Notes: a model not told the origin generated them from the letters alone. Shown: positions 45,356 to 55,127, counted from the stretch's first letter. The stretch: 64,000 nt of DNA from Shouchella clausii (GCF_001598215.1 NZ_BCXJ01000001.1:1213615-1277614); one strand, 5' to 3'. Translations and numbers: made by a program.

Positions 45356-47719
45356 ATGGTTCGTCCTATCCGCAAAGCAGCAGTCATTGGCGCCGGCGTA
45401 ATGGGTGCAAGCATTGCAGCACACTTAGCGAATGCTGGGATTTCCGTTTTACTGCTAGACTTAGCACCGCAAGATGATGGCAAAAGCGCCACAAACGTGG
45501 CAACGCTTACGAAAAAGCGGAGCCGCAACTACCTTGTGGAACAGGCGATTGCAAAATTGAAAAAGCAAAAGCCGGCCCCATTAGCTTCAAAACAAGCACT
45601 TCATTTGATTGAAGCGGGAAACTTAGAGGATGACTTTGACAAACTAAAAGAAGCTGACTGGATTATTGAAGCGATTATTGAGAACTTGGAAGCAAAAACA
45701 CAGCTATTGGCTAAAATTGACGAAGTCCGCGCTCCTCGAGCAATTGTAACATCCAATACTTCTGGCATATCGGTTGAAGCAATGTCGAAAGAAAGGAGCC
45801 AAGATTTTAAAGCCCACTTTCTCGGCACGCACTTTTTTAATCCACCGCGTTATTTAAAATTGCTTGAGGTAATCCCAACGAAAGAAACGAAACCCGAGGT
45901 TACAGAATTTATCCGTGATTTTGCTGAAACGGCGCTTGGCAAAGGGGTTGTTGAAGCGAAGGATACGCCTAATTTTATCGCCAACCGCATTGGCACGTAT
46001 GGATTGCTTGTCACAGTCGATGAAATGCTTAAAGCCAATGCATCGATCGGTGAAATTGATTCTGTGACAGGGCCACTCATCGGCAGGCCGAAGAGCGCGA
46101 CATTCCGGACACTTGATGTAGTTGGACTGGATACGTTCTTACACGTGGCCAAAAATGTCTACGAGGAAACAGAGGGCACTGAAAAAGCGATGTTTGATCC
46201 CCCGGCTTTTATGAAAGAAATGGCGAAGCGTGGGTGGATTGGCGCAAAAAGCGGCCAAGGTTTCTACTTGAAAGAAAACGGGACCATTTACGAACTAAAT
46301 CCCCACACGTTTGAGTATGAACCGCGTAAAAAAATGAAAGCGCCTTCTATTGAGCAAGCGAAGTTAATTAAATCGAAATCTGCTAAGTTGCGTGCGGTTG
46401 TATGGGCAGACGATGCCGCAGGAAAATTGCTCTGGTCGATTTTAAAACCAGTATTGCTATATGCAGCCGAGAAAACAGCGGAAATAGCTCATGATTTGTT
46501 AGCGGTCGATGAAGCGATGCGCTGGGGCTTTGGCTGGGAAATGGGCCCATATGAGCTTTGGGAGGCGCTCGGTGTAAAAGAAACGGTGGAAAAAATGCAA
46601 CTTGAGGGCGAATATGTGCCGGTATGGGTGACGGCTATGCTTGAACAAGGCCATACGTCGTTCTACAAAGAGGGCGCTTTCTACCATGACGGCGACTATC
46701 TTCCTGTTCGTACCCATAAAAAGCAGCTGCCTTTAAACGTGCTGAAAAAAGACAAGACAATTACAAAAAACACAGGGGCGTGTTTAATCGATATCGGTGA
46801 CGATGTCGCCTTATTGCAGTTTACTTCGCCTAACAATACGATTGGCCTTGATGTTATCCAAATGATCCACAAAGCAATTGACGAGGCAGAAGCAAATTAT
46901 CGCGGCCTTGTAATCGGCAATCAGGGGAAAAATTTCTGTGTCGGCGCTAACTTAATGATGATGCTAATGGAAGCGCAAGACGACAACTTTTTTGAGCTTG
47001 ATCTCGTGATAAGGCGGTTCCAAAAAGCAACGGCGCGTATCCGGTATGCAAATGTCCCTGTTGTAACCGCTCCCTTTGGAATGACGCTTGGCGGCGGCAC
47101 TGAGATCAGCTTGCCAGCTGCAAGCATCCAAGCAGCCCACGAAACGTATATGGGCTTAGTGGAGACTGGCGTGGGCCTTATTCCAGGCGGAGGGGGCAAT
47201 AAAGAACTGTACCTGCGCAATATAGCCCGTTATGGCAGCGACAATCTTGCTGATTTGCAAAAAGCGGCGCGAAAGACGTTTGAAACCATTGCTACCGCCA
47301 ACGTATCCACATCAGCGGCAGACGCGAGGGAAAAAGGCTTTTTGTCTGAACGGGACGGCATTACAATGAACGACTTTTTCGTTAATAACGATGCCAAGCA
47401 GCGTGTTCTGTCTTTAGCAGATGGGTATCGGCCGCCTGCAAAAACAAAGATCCCTGTGACAGGAAGAGCAGGTTATGCGACGTTGATGCTTGGCGCCAAA
47501 ATGATGGAATGGGGCGGTTATGCATCAGAGCATGATTTAAAAATCGCCAAAAAGCTAGCGTTCGTCCTTTCTGGAGGCCAGGTGTCAGAAGGTATGCTAG
47601 TTGATGAATCTTATTTGCTTGATTTGGAAAGGGAAGCGTTTTTAAGTTTGATCGCAGAACCGAAAACGCAGCAGCGGATGCAGCATATGCTTACGAAAGG
47701 AAAACCGTTGCGCAATTAA
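45356..47719 (+). CDS. fadN: FadN, 3-hydroxyacyl-CoA dehydrogenase / enoyl-CoA hydratase
   Basis: 787 aa from ATG 45356 (GAGGAGGAATAC upstream); an in-frame ATG at 45311 lies within the operator. The N-terminal Rossmann dehydrogenase (IRKAAVIGAGVMGASIAAHLANAG; catalytic region GTHFFNPPRYLKLLEV) is followed by a C-terminal crotonase domain (GLVIGNQGKNFCVGANLMMM; GGGTEISLPAA; ETGVGLIPGGGGNKEL). This order is that of Bacillus FadN and the reverse of E. coli FadB. Two beta-oxidation steps are carried out by one chain. Confidence 0.95.
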   Translation: MVRPIRKAAVIGAGVMGASIAAHLANAGISVLLLDLAPQDDGKSATNVATLTKKRSRNYLVEQAIAKLKKQKPAPLASKQALHLIEAGNLEDDFDKLKEADWIIEAIIENLEAKTQLLAKIDEVRAPRAIVTSNTSGISVEAMSKERSQDFKAHFLGTHFFNPPRYLKLLEVIPTKETKPEVTEFIRDFAETALGKGVVEAKDTPNFIANRIGTYGLLVTVDEMLKANASIGEIDSVTGPLIGRPKSATFRTLDVVGLDTFLHVAKNVYEETEGTEKAMFDPPAFMKEMAKRGWIGAKSGQGFYLKENGTIYELNPHTFEYEPRKKMKAPSIEQAKLIKSKSAKLRAVVWADDAAGKLLWSILKPVLLYAAEKTAEIAHDLLAVDEAMRWGFGWEMGPYELWEALGVKETVEKMQLEGEYVPVWVTAMLEQGHTSFYKEGAFYHDGDYLPVRTHKKQLPLNVLKKDKTITKNTGACLIDIGDDVALLQFTSPNNTIGLDVIQMIHKAIDEAEANYRGLVIGNQGKNFCVGANLMMMLMEAQDDNFFELDLVIRRFQKATARIRYANVPVVTAPFGMTLGGGTEISLPAASIQAAHETYMGLVETGVGLIPGGGGNKELYLRNIARYGSDNLADLQKAARKTFETIATANVSTSAADAREKGFLSERDGITMNDFFVNNDAKQRVLSLADGYRPPAKTKIPVTGRAGYATLMLGAKMMEWGGYASEHDLKIAKKLAFVLSGGQVSEGMLVDESYLLDLEREAFLSLIAEPKTQQRMQHMLTKGKPLRN

Positions 47720-47737
47720 TAAAGGAGGGCGGCATCT

Positions 47738-48916
47738 ATGAAAGAAGCAGTTATTGTGGCAGGTGCGAGGACACCAGTCGGGAAAGCAAACCGCGGCTCT
47801 TTTAAACATGTGCGTTCCGACGATTTGGGCGCCATTGCCGTGAAGGAAACATTGCGCCGCGCCAAACAAGTCGAACCGGAAGAAATTGACGATTGCTTGA
47901 TCGGCTGTGCCATGCCTGAAGCGGAGCAAGGGATGAACATGGCCCGAAATGTAAGCGTGCTTGCGGGCATTCCCCAATCAGTTCCAGCAGTGACAATTAA
48001 CCGCTACTGCGCTTCCGGCTTGCAAACAATCGCTTATGGGGCCGAACGGATTATGCTAGGGCATGCGAAAGCAATCATTGCAGGTGGCGCAGAATCAATG
48101 AGCATGATTCCAATGGGAGGTCACGTCGTCAAACCGAACCCAACATTGATCGACGAAGCGCCGGAATATTACATGTCAATGGGCTATACTGCGGAAGAAG
48201 TGGCGCGCCAGTACGGCATTAGCAGGGAAGACCAAGACGCGTTTGCGGTAGAAAGCCATAAACGAGCAGCGGCTGCGCTTGCTAATCAGCGCTTTAACGA
48301 TGAAATCGTACCTGTTCCTGTCGGTGAACAGCACTTTGGGGCAGATGGGACGGTTCAATCAATGGAACGACTTGTTGAAACAGATGAAGGCGTGCGCGCA
48401 GATACTACGATCGCTGCACTTAGCAAGCTAAAGCCAGCATTCCAGCTTAAAGGGACAGTAACAGCTGGGAACTCATCACAAATGAGCGATGGCGCCGCGG
48501 CTGTCCTGCTCATGGACAAAGAAGAAGCGGAAGCTCGGGGGTTAGAACCACTTGTAACGTTTAAAAGCTTTGCCGTTGCAGGGGTAGCGCCTGAAGTGAT
48601 GGGAGTTGGCCCGATTGAGGCGATTCCAAAGGCGGTGCACCTGGCAGGGCTGGAACTTGAAGATATTGGATTGTTTGAGTTAAACGAGGCTTTTGCTTCC
48701 CAAGCACTTGCCGTCATACGTGAATTGGGGCTTGATTACGACAAAGTCAATGTCAACGGTGGAGCGATTGCCTTAGGGCATCCACTTGGCTGTACGGGCA
48801 CAAAATTAACGTTGTCGCTCATCCATGAAATGAGGCGGCGCGATGAACGATTTGGTGTTGTGACGATGTGCATTGGTGGCGGCATGGGGGCTGCTGCTGT
48901 GTTTGAACGACATTAA
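47738..48916 (+). CDS. fadA: FadA, acetyl-CoA acyltransferase (3-ketoacyl-CoA thiolase)
   Basis: 392 aa. Nucleophile Cys91 is in INRYCASGLQT; the His and second Cys are in NVNGGAIALGHPLGCTGTKL and MCIGGGMGAA. It cleaves 3-ketoacyl-CoA to acetyl-CoA. Second gene of the fad operon, 18 bp after fadN, with ribosome site AAAGGAGGG. Confidence 0.96.
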   Translation: MKEAVIVAGARTPVGKANRGSFKHVRSDDLGAIAVKETLRRAKQVEPEEIDDCLIGCAMPEAEQGMNMARNVSVLAGIPQSVPAVTINRYCASGLQTIAYGAERIMLGHAKAIIAGGAESMSMIPMGGHVVKPNPTLIDEAPEYYMSMGYTAEEVARQYGISREDQDAFAVESHKRAAAALANQRFNDEIVPVPVGEQHFGADGTVQSMERLVETDEGVRADTTIAALSKLKPAFQLKGTVTAGNSSQMSDGAAAVLLMDKEEAEARGLEPLVTFKSFAVAGVAPEVMGVGPIEAIPKAVHLAGLELEDIGLFELNEAFASQALAVIRELGLDYDKVNVNGGAIALGHPLGCTGTKLTLSLIHEMRRRDERFGVVTMCIGGGMGAAAVFERH

Positions 48917-48939
48917 ACAATTGGGGAGGCGAACCGAGG

Positions 48940-50724
48940 ATGAGCAACACGACTGAAAAACGTTTTAAAGGTGGCGGCTTTTTGCTTGAAGATATGGAGC
49001 CTGCCCACATCTTTACATTGGAAGACTTAACCGAAGAACAACAAATGATTGCTCGTACGACAAAGGATTTTGTGGAAAAAGAAGTTTTGCCTTATGTCGA
49101 TGAAATTGAACAGCATCAATTTCAACATACGACAAGGCTGTTGAAAAAGGCTGGGGAATTGGGGCTGCTTGGCGCTGATGTCCCAGAAGAATATGGCGGG
49201 CTTGGACTTGATAAGATCAGCTCTACCCTCATTTCGGAAGAATTTTCAAAAGCCGGAGCGTTTGGGTTAAGCCACGGTGCCCATGTCGGCATCGGCACGT
49301 TGCCAATTGTTTTCTTCGGCACGAATGAGCAAAAGAGCAAATACTTGCCTGGCTTGGCCAGTGGCGAAACATTTGCCGCTTATGCCTTAACGGAGCCTGG
49401 CTCAGGTTCAGATGCGCTGAGCGCCAAAACGACGGCCGTTCTAAACGAAGCAGGTACACATTATGTCTTGAATGGAGAAAAGCAGTGGATTACCAACTCT
49501 GCTTTTGCGGATGTGTTCATTGTTTACGCTAAGGTAGACGGCGAAAAATTCACTGCGTTTATCGTCGAACGAACGTTTGATGGTGTCAGCACTGGGCCAG
49601 AAGAAAAGAAAATGGGCATTAAAGGATCATCAACGCGTACGCTAATATTAGAGGATGTTGCAGTGCCTGTCGACAATGTCCTTGGTGAGATCGGCCGTGG
49701 CCATGTCATTGCCTTTAATATTTTAAATATTGGCCGCTATAAACTTGGAGTCGGTTGTATTGGCGGTGCTAAACGGGCCTTGGAACTGGCAGCGACGTAT
49801 GCGACAGAGCGGAAGCAATTTAAAACAACGATCGCTTCATTCGCTTTGATTCAAGAAAAACTCGCTTCCATGGCAACCGAAATTTACGCGTCAGAAAGCG
49901 CCATTTACCGAACAGGCGGACTGATTGAAAGCCGCTTTGCCAGCTTGAGCGAGGAAGAAAAAAATGATGGCCGTGCCGTTGCTAGCGCGATTGCGGAATA
50001 CGCCATTGAATGTTCATTGAATAAATTCGCTGGTTCGGAAACGTTGGATTTTGTAGCTGACGAGGCCGTGCAAATCCATGGCGGCTATGGCTTTATGGCT
50101 GAATACGAAGTAGAGCGGATTTATCGTGATTCCCGGATTAACCGGATTTTTGAAGGCACGAATGAAATCAATCGTTTGCTTGTCCCTGGCACGCTTATGC
50201 GCAAAGCGTTAAAAGGCGATTTGCCGTTTTTGCAAAAAGCGCAAGCGTTGCAAGAAGAATTAATGATGCTTATGCCTCAAGAAATTGATGATACACCGTT
50301 GGCGCAGGAAACCCATTTGTTGGCAATGGCTAAAAAAGTATTTTTGATGGTCGCTGGAACAGGTGCGCAAAAATATGGAGCGCAACTGGATCAAGAACAA
50401 GAAGTTCTTGCTGCGGTAGCTGATATTGTCAGCGATATCTATTCAATGGAGTCAGCGATTTTGCGGACGCAGAAAGCATTTGACGCGTCTTCACCAGAGA
50501 AAGAGCAGCAAAAACTTCTATTAACAGAAGTGTTTACACAAGAGGCAATCAACCGGATCGAAGCAAATGCGAAAAAGGCGTTGTCTTATATGGAAGAGGG
50601 AGACACGCTGCGCACGATGCTTTCGATGTTGCGCAAGCTAACGCGCCATCAGCCTGTTAATGTGGTGGCGAAAAAACGGGAAATCGCCAAAGCGATCATT
50701 GCTGAAAAGCAGTACGTGATTTAA
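48940..50724 (+). CDS. fadE: FadE-type acyl-CoA dehydrogenase
   Basis: 594 aa, the long form typical of Bacillus FadE/YusJ. FAD-binding and signature segments are AYALTEPGSGSDALSAKTTA and QIHGGYGFMAEYEVERIYRDSRINRIFEGTNEINR; the catalytic base region is in the central helical domain. A further ~170-residue C-terminal helical domain follows the core. It introduces the double bond in acyl-CoA, the first step of the cycle. Last gene of fadNAE. Confidence 0.95.
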   Translation: MSNTTEKRFKGGGFLLEDMEPAHIFTLEDLTEEQQMIARTTKDFVEKEVLPYVDEIEQHQFQHTTRLLKKAGELGLLGADVPEEYGGLGLDKISSTLISEEFSKAGAFGLSHGAHVGIGTLPIVFFGTNEQKSKYLPGLASGETFAAYALTEPGSGSDALSAKTTAVLNEAGTHYVLNGEKQWITNSAFADVFIVYAKVDGEKFTAFIVERTFDGVSTGPEEKKMGIKGSSTRTLILEDVAVPVDNVLGEIGRGHVIAFNILNIGRYKLGVGCIGGAKRALELAATYATERKQFKTTIASFALIQEKLASMATEIYASESAIYRTGGLIESRFASLSEEEKNDGRAVASAIAEYAIECSLNKFAGSETLDFVADEAVQIHGGYGFMAEYEVERIYRDSRINRIFEGTNEINRLLVPGTLMRKALKGDLPFLQKAQALQEELMMLMPQEIDDTPLAQETHLLAMAKKVFLMVAGTGAQKYGAQLDQEQEVLAAVADIVSDIYSMESAILRTQKAFDASSPEKEQQKLLLTEVFTQEAINRIEANAKKALSYMEEGDTLRTMLSMLRKLTRHQPVNVVAKKREIAKAIIAEKQYVI

Positions 50725-50733
50725 GGTAGCCAT

Positions 50734-50828
50734 TTTGGGGCTTTTGGCCCCAAATAAAAATACAATGCTCCTCTCGCAAGGGGCATTCTCCTCTCACTGA
50801 AGAAGCCTAATTACGGGCTTCTTCTTTC
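50734..50828 (+). terminator. Two hairpin terminators after fadE
   Basis: TTTGGGGC / GCCCCAAA (50734-50754) is followed by an A/T tract. A second hairpin, GAAGAAGCC / GGCTTCTTC (50799-50824), is followed by TTTC. Together they end the fad operon. Confidence 0.8.
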
Positions 50829-50907
50829 ATGTGAGCCAAAAAGTTGTGTATGCGATGGTTTTCGGTAATAATAGACACGAGTCCACTGGATAGAAAGGGT
50901 GCTGGAA

Positions 50908-51270
50908 ATGGGTGTAACGGTTTATCAATATCCAAAATGTTCTACTTGCCGAAACGCATTAAAATGGCTTGATGAACATGGTATTTCTTATGAAGCCATC
51001 AATATTGTCGAGGCACCGCCGACAAGTACAACACTGAAGGAACTTCACCAAAAAAGCGGTTTGCCGTTAAAAGCGTTTTTCAACACAAGCGGAAAAAAAT
51101 ACCGGGAGCTCGATTTAAAGAACAAGCTCGGCGAGATGAGCGATGAAGAGCAATATCAGCTACTAGCTAGTTCAGGTATGCTGATAAAACGCCCGATTGT
51201 AACGGATAGCACAAAAGTGACACTTGGCTTTAAAGAAGATCAATTTCATGACGTTTGGTCAACTTTTTAG
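50908..51270 (+). CDS. Spx/ArsC-family thioredoxin-fold protein (YusI-like)
   Basis: 120 aa from ATG 50908 (AAAGGG upstream). It has the CxxC motif YPKCSTCRNALKWLDEHG and the MLIKRPIVTD segment that define the ArsC/Spx fold. It lacks the C-terminal features of Spx and is next to gcvH, as yusI is in B. subtilis. It may be a thiol-dependent reductase or RNA-polymerase-binding relative; the function is undefined. Confidence 0.85.
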   Translation: MGVTVYQYPKCSTCRNALKWLDEHGISYEAINIVEAPPTSTTLKELHQKSGLPLKAFFNTSGKKYRELDLKNKLGEMSDEEQYQLLASSGMLIKRPIVTDSTKVTLGFKEDQFHDVWSTF

Positions 51271-51353
51271 TGATGTAACAAGAAGATTTCCTTTCGCTTA
51301 TGAGCGATTTCCTGTATGATAAACTTCGAAAAGACCACATTGGAGGGGTTAAC

Positions 51354-51740
51354 ATGAGTAATTTACCTGAAGAGCTTAAGTATTCCGAAGAACACGAGTG
51401 GGTAAAAACGGAAGACGGCAAAGTCCGTATTGGCATCACTGATTTTGCCCAATCTGAACTAGGCGATATTGTCTTCGTTGAACTTCCTGAGGTAGGCGAC
51501 GAGATCGAAGCGGACGAGCCATTCGGCAGCGTTGAGTCCGTAAAAACTGTCTCTGAATTGTATGCGCCAATTAGCGGAAAAGTTGTTGAAGTCAATGAAG
51601 AGCTTGATGATTCTCCAGAGCTTGTCAATGAGTCACCTTACGAAAAAGCGTGGATGATCGTCGTTGAGCCTGCTGACGCAAGTGAAGTAGACAAGCTTAT
51701 GTCAGCAGGGGAATATGCTGAGATGATTAGCGAAGATTAA
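51354..51740 (+). CDS. gcvH: GcvH, glycine cleavage system H protein
   Basis: 128 aa from ATG 51354 (GGAGGGG upstream). The lipoylated Lys is in [19 protein letters not shown] and the hybrid-motif fold is complete. In Bacilli it shuttles the methylamine group and also serves as the relay for lipoyl assembly and transfer (LipM/LipL). Confidence 0.95.
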   Translation: MSNLPEELKYSEEHEWVKTEDGKVRIGITDFAQSELGDIVFVELPEVGDEIEADEPFGSVESVKTVSELYAPISGKVVEVNEELDDSPELVNESPYEKAWMIVVEPADASEVDKLMSAGEYAEMISED

Positions 51741-52117
51741 TGCCTTAGCTCTCCTTCTGGCTGATCTTCCCTCGGATACAATTTTCCTTGGCGTGCACTC
51801 TAAAGATAGGCATTAAGCCAGAGGAGATTTGGTGGGAAGAAGCAAGTATAGAAACGGTTGTCGCAAACGAACGGAGAAGGCTAACCGCTTCAGGTGCCGT
51901 AGTGAAAAGCTGCGGCACTCCAATCGGCTATGTCTTCATCGCAAGATTGAGGCTTTCTATATGAGTTGACTAGTGGAGAGATGGAAATGTTCGCTGAGCG
52001 AACACGAATGGATCGGATAGGGAAGACTTGCCTGGCAGGGGGCGAGTCTTTTTTTCTGATACTGGTAAGGTTTTGCTTAATTCGCGCGAGGCAGTTCGAT
52101 TATTAGTTTTAGGAGAG
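51741..52117 (+). other. Region after gcvH without a supported gene
   Basis: About 380 bp. An inverted repeat (CTCCTTCTGGCT at 51751-51762 with AGCCAGAGGAG at 51816-51826) may terminate gcvH or be a decayed element end. A frame ending near 51963 reads plausibly (KPEEIWWEEASIETVVANE) but has no start codon with a ribosome site. It may be a gene remnant; I could not identify it. Confidence 0.4.
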
Positions 52118-52306
52118 AATACCCCATCCTCAAGGAAGGTGAGGGGCGTAGCCCAATGAGTAGGGGGATGAATCCCCTTCGAGATCGTAACGCAAGTATT
52201 AATCTTAAAAACGATGCGATAACCGTAGGAACTACGGGGATAGCCTAATCAAAACGTTCGGTTACGAAGGTGTTCTTAGGAATTCCTCACTAGTGGGGGA
52301 GTTCAA
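52118..52306 (+). mobile_element. IS200/IS605-type right end with omega-RNA-like scaffold, TnpB absent
   Basis: The stretch is dense in hairpins: CCCCATCC../GGTGAGGGG, GGGGATGAATCCCC and CCGTAGGAACTACGG. It ends with an imperfect TCCTCAC/GTGGGGGA hairpin followed by GTTCAA. From memory this order resembles the 3' part of IS605/IS1341-type elements, whose transcripts serve as TnpB guide (omega/re) RNAs. No TnpB or TnpA frame is present nearby. The base after TTCAA would be the start of the guide, and it runs into the met promoter. The assignment rests on recognition and needs a covariance search. Confidence 0.6.
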
Positions 52307-52316
52307 AAAGAAAAAA

Positions 52317-52345
52317 TTGACGCCGCCATAAAGCCATGCTATGAT
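52317..52345 (+). promoter_or_regulatory. Promoter of the SAM-riboswitch metNIQ operon
   Basis: TTGACG (52317-52322), a 17-bp spacer and TATGAT (52340-52345). It starts only ten bases after the IS605-like right end. Confidence 0.75.
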
Positions 52346-52384
52346 ACGGCTACATTAGAGTGTGATAAAACAACCATATTCATT

Positions 52385-52535
52385 CTTATCGAGAGAGGTG
52401 GAGGGACTGGCCCAATGAAACCCGGCAACCGCAAGTTCGCTTGAAGGTGCTAAATCCTGCAAAGCATATGGGCTTTGGGAGATGAGAGGGAAGCAATAGC
52501 ACCCTTTCTGTCTGTCCGGCAGAAAGGTTTTTTTA
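52385..52535 (+). ncRNA. SAM-I (S-box) riboswitch with terminator, controlling metNIQ
   Basis: The aptamer shows the S-box core: CTTATCGAGAGAGGTGGAGGGACTGGCCCAATGAAACCCGGCAACC (contiguous from 52385), the P3/P4 helices and the closing GATGAGAG near 52480-52488, which pairs with CTTATC in P1. A terminator follows (CCTTTCTG 52503-52510 with CAGAAAGG 52520-52527, then T6). With SAM bound the terminator forms; when SAM is low metNIQ is transcribed. Confidence 0.96.
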
Positions 52536-52551
52536 TGGAGGGACATTGACA

Positions 52552-53580
52552 ATGATTTCTCTGAAAGGAATCAGCAAAACGTTTAAAACGAAAAATGGCG
52601 CTGTCCAAGCTGTCGACAACGTCAACCTTGAAATTGAAGCGGGGCAAATTTTTGGGATCATTGGCTATAGCGGAGCTGGAAAAAGCACGCTTATTCGGTT
52701 GCTTAATTTGCTTGAACGGCCAACAAAAGGGTCCGTTGAAATAGATGGCAAGGCGCTGTCGTCGCTTACGCCAAGTAAATTGCGGGCAGCTCGCCAAGAA
52801 ATTGGCATGATTTTCCAACATTTTAATTTACTTTGGTCGCGGACGGTCAGACAAAACATTTCGTTCCCATTGGAAGTAGCAGGCGTTCCTGCTGGGCAGC
52901 GGAAAAAACGGGTCGAGGAATTGATTGAACTCGTCGGGCTTCATGGTCGAGGAGATAGCTATCCGTCCCAGCTGAGCGGCGGCCAAAAGCAACGGGTTGG
53001 AATTGCTAGGGCGCTTGCCAACAATCCAAAAGTGCTGTTATGCGATGAAGCGACTTCAGCGCTTGACCCAAAGACGACGGACTCCATTTTGGATTTGCTC
53101 CTTGACATTAATGAAAAACTGAACTTGACAATCGTGCTCATTACTCACGAAATGCACGTTATCCAAAAAATTTGCCATCAAGTAGCGGTGATGGAAAACG
53201 GCAAGATTGTCGAACAAGGGCCTGTCATTGATGTGTTCCGCAAGCCGAAAGAGCAGATGACAAAGGAGTTTGTTAAGCAGTTGGCGCAAACGGGGGAAGA
53301 AGAACAATCGCTTTGGCATCTTCTTGATGAAAATAGTGACGGCACGATTGTCTCTTTAACGTTTGTTGGCAATCCTGCTGAAGAACAACTTGTAACGGAA
53401 TTAATCCGACGTTTTCCGATCGACGTTAGCATTTTGCAAGGGAACATTTCAAAATTGCAACAAGGCTCCTATGGAAAGCTGTATTTACGGCTATTAGGGG
53501 CAACGAGCGAAATTGAAGCAGCGCTTGCATACATCCGCGGCAAAGAAATAGACGTGGAGGTGATTGAGCATGGTCGCTAA
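52552..53580 (+). CDS. metN: MetN, methionine ABC importer ATPase
   Basis: 342 aa from ATG 52552 (GGAGGG nine bases upstream; a TTG at 52546 is an alternative). Walker A GYSGAGKSTLIR, signature QLSGGQKQRVGIARALA and Walker B LLCDEATSALDP are intact. The C-terminal ~90 residues form the NIL/ACT-like domain that binds methionine and inhibits transport. Control by the SAM riboswitch just upstream supports methionine as substrate. Confidence 0.95.
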   Translation: MISLKGISKTFKTKNGAVQAVDNVNLEIEAGQIFGIIGYSGAGKSTLIRLLNLLERPTKGSVEIDGKALSSLTPSKLRAARQEIGMIFQHFNLLWSRTVRQNISFPLEVAGVPAGQRKKRVEELIELVGLHGRGDSYPSQLSGGQKQRVGIARALANNPKVLLCDEATSALDPKTTDSILDLLLDINEKLNLTIVLITHEMHVIQKICHQVAVMENGKIVEQGPVIDVFRKPKEQMTKEFVKQLAQTGEEEQSLWHLLDENSDGTIVSLTFVGNPAEEQLVTELIRRFPIDVSILQGNISKLQQGSYGKLYLRLLGATSEIEAALAYIRGKEIDVEVIEHGR

Positions 53581-54238
53581 ATGGTTTCCGAATGTCGTGT
53601 GGGAAGATGTGTGGGCAGCTACACAAGAGACGGTTTACATGACACTCGCCTCAGCGGTTGCCACCTTTTTTATCGGCTTGCTCCTCGGTTTATTTTTATA
53701 TTTGACCGCCAAAGGCAATCCGTGGCAAAACCGCTTCTTTTATTGGCTTGTGGCCGCTTTTGTGAATGTCTTTCGTTCAATTCCCTTTATCATTTTAATC
53801 ATATTGCTTATTCCATTTACCCGGGCGCTCGTCGGTTCGATTTTTGGCCCAAGCGCTGCCTTGCCTGCTTTGATTATAGGGGCCGCGCCATTTTATGCCC
53901 GCATGGTTGAAATTGCTTTGCGTGAAGTGGACAAAGGCGTCGTCGAAGCAGCACAGGCGATGGGTTCTACGAATCGCCACATCATCTTTAAAGTGCTTAT
54001 TCCTGAATCAATGCCAGCACTTATCTCTGGCATTACCGTAACGACAGTTGCTTTAATCGGTTATACGGCAATGGCGGGAACGATTGGCGCTGGGGGCCTT
54101 GGGACACTCGCGTTCCAGCAAGGGTTTCAGCGCACAAATCCAGATGTGATGGTCGTCGCGACTGTCGTGATTTTAGCGATTGTGTTTGTGTTCCAGTGGA
54201 TTGGCGACTTTTTCACAAGTCGTTTAGATAAACGCTAA
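53570..54238 (+). CDS. metI: MetI (MetP), methionine ABC importer permease
   Basis: 222 aa from ATG 53570, seven bases after GGAGGTG and overlapping the metN stop. It has five or six helices with the EAA loop EAAQAMGSTNRHIIFKVLIPESMP. It forms the membrane channel with MetN. Confidence 0.95.
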   Translation: MVAKWFPNVVWEDVWAATQETVYMTLASAVATFFIGLLLGLFLYLTAKGNPWQNRFFYWLVAAFVNVFRSIPFIILIILLIPFTRALVGSIFGPSAALPALIIGAAPFYARMVEIALREVDKGVVEAAQAMGSTNRHIIFKVLIPESMPALISGITVTTVALIGYTAMAGTIGAGGLGTLAFQQGFQRTNPDVMVVATVVILAIVFVFQWIGDFFTSRLDKR

Positions 54239-54258
54239 TAAAAAGGAGAGGACGAGAA

Positions 54259-55116
54259 ATGAAAGCATTTTTAAAAACGCTAGGTGTTACAACAGCGGCA
54301 ATTGCCCTTGTTGCCTGTGGACAAGGCGGCAATGAAGAAGGCGAGGCAAATGGAGACGGAAGCAATTCAGAAGAGCCAACGACTATTAAAATTAGTGCCT
54401 CCAATGTGCCTCACGCCGAAATTTTGGAAGAGGCGCAACCGTTGTTAAAAGAACAAGGCATCGAACTGGAAATTGAAATTGCCCAAGACTACATTTTGCC
54501 TAACATTGCTTTAAACGATGGCGACGTAGACGCCAACTATTTTCAACACCGCCCTTATCTTGAAGAACAACTTGACCAAAATCCGGACTATGATTTCGTT
54601 GAAGCCGGTGCAATCCATTTAGAACCAATGGGCCTTTATTCACAAGAATATGATAGCGTTGATGATCTTCCTGACGGAGCGACTGTCATGATGAGCGATT
54701 CTGTCGCTGACCATGGTCGTGTGTACTCCCTTCTACAAGAAGCGGGATTAATCACCCTTAAAGAAGGCGTTTCAGTTGATGCAACCGAACAAGACATTGT
54801 TGATAACCCGAAAAATCTTACGTTTGTCAATTCTGGTGTAGCCGCTGAGTTGCTGCCGCAAGCCTACACGAACAATGAAGCGGACTTGGTTGCCATTAAT
54901 TCCAATTATGCGATCGATGCTGGCCTATCGCCAACTGAAGACTCTGTCATTCTTGAGGAAGGCGATGCCGAAAATCCATACGTTAATTTGATTGTCGTTC
55001 GCAGCGAAGATGAAAATAATGAAGCGATTCAAAAACTTGTGGACGTGCTTCAATCTGAAGAAATCAAAACATTTATTGAAGAAAACTATGGCGGAGCGGT
55101 CCTGCCTGCCGAGTAA
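54259..55116 (+). CDS. metQ: MetQ, methionine-binding lipoprotein
   Basis: 285 aa. The signal peptide ends in the lipobox LVAC; an acidic linker rich in Gly, Glu and Asn follows. The NlpA/MetQ fold is seen in IKISASNVPHAEILEEAQPLLKEQGIELEI, NYFQHRPYLEEQ and NPYVNLIVVRSED. It binds D/L-methionine outside the membrane. A terminator follows. Confidence 0.95.
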   Translation: MKAFLKTLGVTTAAIALVACGQGGNEEGEANGDGSNSEEPTTIKISASNVPHAEILEEAQPLLKEQGIELEIEIAQDYILPNIALNDGDVDANYFQHRPYLEEQLDQNPDYDFVEAGAIHLEPMGLYSQEYDSVDDLPDGATVMMSDSVADHGRVYSLLQEAGLITLKEGVSVDATEQDIVDNPKNLTFVNSGVAAELLPQAYTNNEADLVAINSNYAIDAGLSPTEDSVILEEGDAENPYVNLIVVRSEDENNEAIQKLVDVLQSEEIKTFIEENYGGAVLPAE

Positions 55117-55127
55117 GGAAAAAGGCT

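Noticed and set aside
51741..51963. Frame ending near 51963 with protein-like composition
   Set aside because: No start codon with a ribosome site and no recognised family; kept only as a possible remnant.
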